In this document: positions 63,493 through 64,000 of the stretch, in pieces
Layout of the letters: every line of letters begins with the position of its first letter
Position numbering within the stretch: the stretch's first letter is position 1
Assembly: GCA_963739175.1 (NCBI GenBank)
Contig: CAVTZH010000009.1
Span: forward strand, 496,001 to 560,000
Length of the DNA: 64,000 bases
Direction of reading: 5' to 3'
Origin: VAZQ01 sp963739175
GTDB lineage: Bacteria > Pseudomonadota > Alphaproteobacteria > Rhizobiales > Xanthobacteraceae
Notes under the pieces: model-generated
The model's database searches: none
Told to the model about the DNA's origin: nothing
Seen by the model: only the letters and a program-made list of their open reading frames with translations
Position numbers and translations under genes: made by a program

Positions 63493-64000
63493 ATGGACGC
63501 AACCGTTAACAAATTCGGCATCGGCCAGCCGGTGCGCCGGGTCGAGGACCAGCGCTTCATCACCGGGCGCGGCAGCTATGTCGACGACATCGCCCTGCCG
63601 CGGCAGTGCTACGGCGTGGTGGTGATGTCGCCGCACGCGCATGCGCGCATCGTGCGCATCGACACCTCGAAGGCCGCGGCGGCGGAGGGCGTGCTCTGCG
63701 TCCTGACCGGCAAGGACGCCGCGGCCGACGGGATCGGCACGCTGATGGATCCGATGCCGGAGGACGTCGGCGGACCGAAGGGCTATCGCGCGCGGCGTCC
63801 GCTGCTCGCGGCCGACAAGGTGCGCGCGGTCGGCGACCGCGTCGCGTTCGTCGTGGCCGAGACCTTGCGGCAGGCGCAGGACGCCGCCGAGCTGATCGAG
63901 GTCGACTACGAGATGCTGCCGGCGGTGACCGCGGTCGAGGACGCGGTGAAAGCGGGCGCGCCGGCGGTCTGGGACGACAACCCCGGCAACGTCGCCTTCA
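63493..64000 (+). CDS. Molybdenum hydroxylase large subunit (xanthine/aldehyde/CO dehydrogenase family), truncated by the window edge
   Basis: The first 169 residues are in the window. MDATVNKFGIGQPVRRVEDQ, RFITGRGSYVDDIALPRQCY, VVVMSPHAHARIVRIDTSKA, RPLLAADKVRAVGDRVAFVV and AELIEVDYEMLPAVTAVEDA are the conserved start of the CoxL/XdhB-type catalytic subunit, which binds molybdopterin cytosine dinucleotide further downstream. The frame is still open at 64000. Medium and small subunits would be expected beyond the window. Confidence 0.92.
   Translation, partial: MDATVNKFGIGQPVRRVEDQRFITGRGSYVDDIALPRQCYGVVVMSPHAHARIVRIDTSKAAAAEGVLCVLTGKDAAADGIGTLMDPMPEDVGGPKGYRARRPLLAADKVRAVGDRVAFVVAETLRQAQDAAELIEVDYEMLPAVTAVEDAVKAGAPAVWDDNPGNVAF

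Overview
The window is high-GC DNA from an alphaproteobacterium of the order Hyphomicrobiales (Bradyrhizobium/Rhodopseudomonas/Xanthobacteraceae-like). This is inferred from the linkage bolA - J-domain protein - cobS - cobT, from the block SUV3-like helicase - S4 protein - seven-iron ferredoxin - CarD, and from dispersed palindromic repeats of the kind common in that group. No phage, transposase, integrase or CRISPR array was seen. There is one tRNA, Arg(CCT).

Layout. 1-4305: a truncated TIR-membrane-TPR-phosphodiester glycosidase protein, then a receptor/cupin/receptor operon. 4306-8400: two copies of a small secreted-protein transcription unit, a LysR gene, an ECF sigma factor, and a peroxiredoxin-like gene. 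8480-16040: bolA, J-domain protein, a divergent MFS/ArsR pair with a clear operator, cobS, a GNAT gene, cobT and a phytase-like secreted protein. 16090-25160: TPR protein, rpmB, DUF3108, helicase, S4 protein, fdxA, carD and an LTXXQ-like secreted protein. 25250-46770: catabolic and transport islands with receptors, an FAD monooxygenase, UbiD, cupins, a hydroxyisobutyrate-dehydrogenase-like enzyme, a VOC protein, an amidohydrolase, a class II aldolase and a MetE-like protein, interrupted by an M48 protease/nuclease-like pair and cspA. 46800-64000: NUDIX, RidA-like, tRNA, TauE/SafE, a TPP enzyme, nitronate monooxygenase, a siderophore-interacting-type reductase, a bicupin, ankyrin, M15-type peptidase, two more amidohydrolases, a methyltransferase, DoxX, and the start of a molybdenum hydroxylase large subunit.

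The dominant theme is uptake and breakdown of small organic acids. Eleven Bug/TctC-type periplasmic receptors are present, but no TctA/TctB membrane subunit. Most sit beside a different catabolic enzyme, so each receptor-enzyme pair probably serves one carboxylate substrate and shares transporters encoded elsewhere.

Quality warning. About a third of the protein genes carry single-base frameshifts, and two also carry an in-frame stop, while conservation continues on both sides of the lesion. Most fit one extra base, and four fall where GACTC would read GAACTC. Sequencing or assembly error is more likely than mass pseudogenisation. Such genes are given over their full span; those with two or more lesions are typed as pseudogene only in the sense of 'broken as read'.
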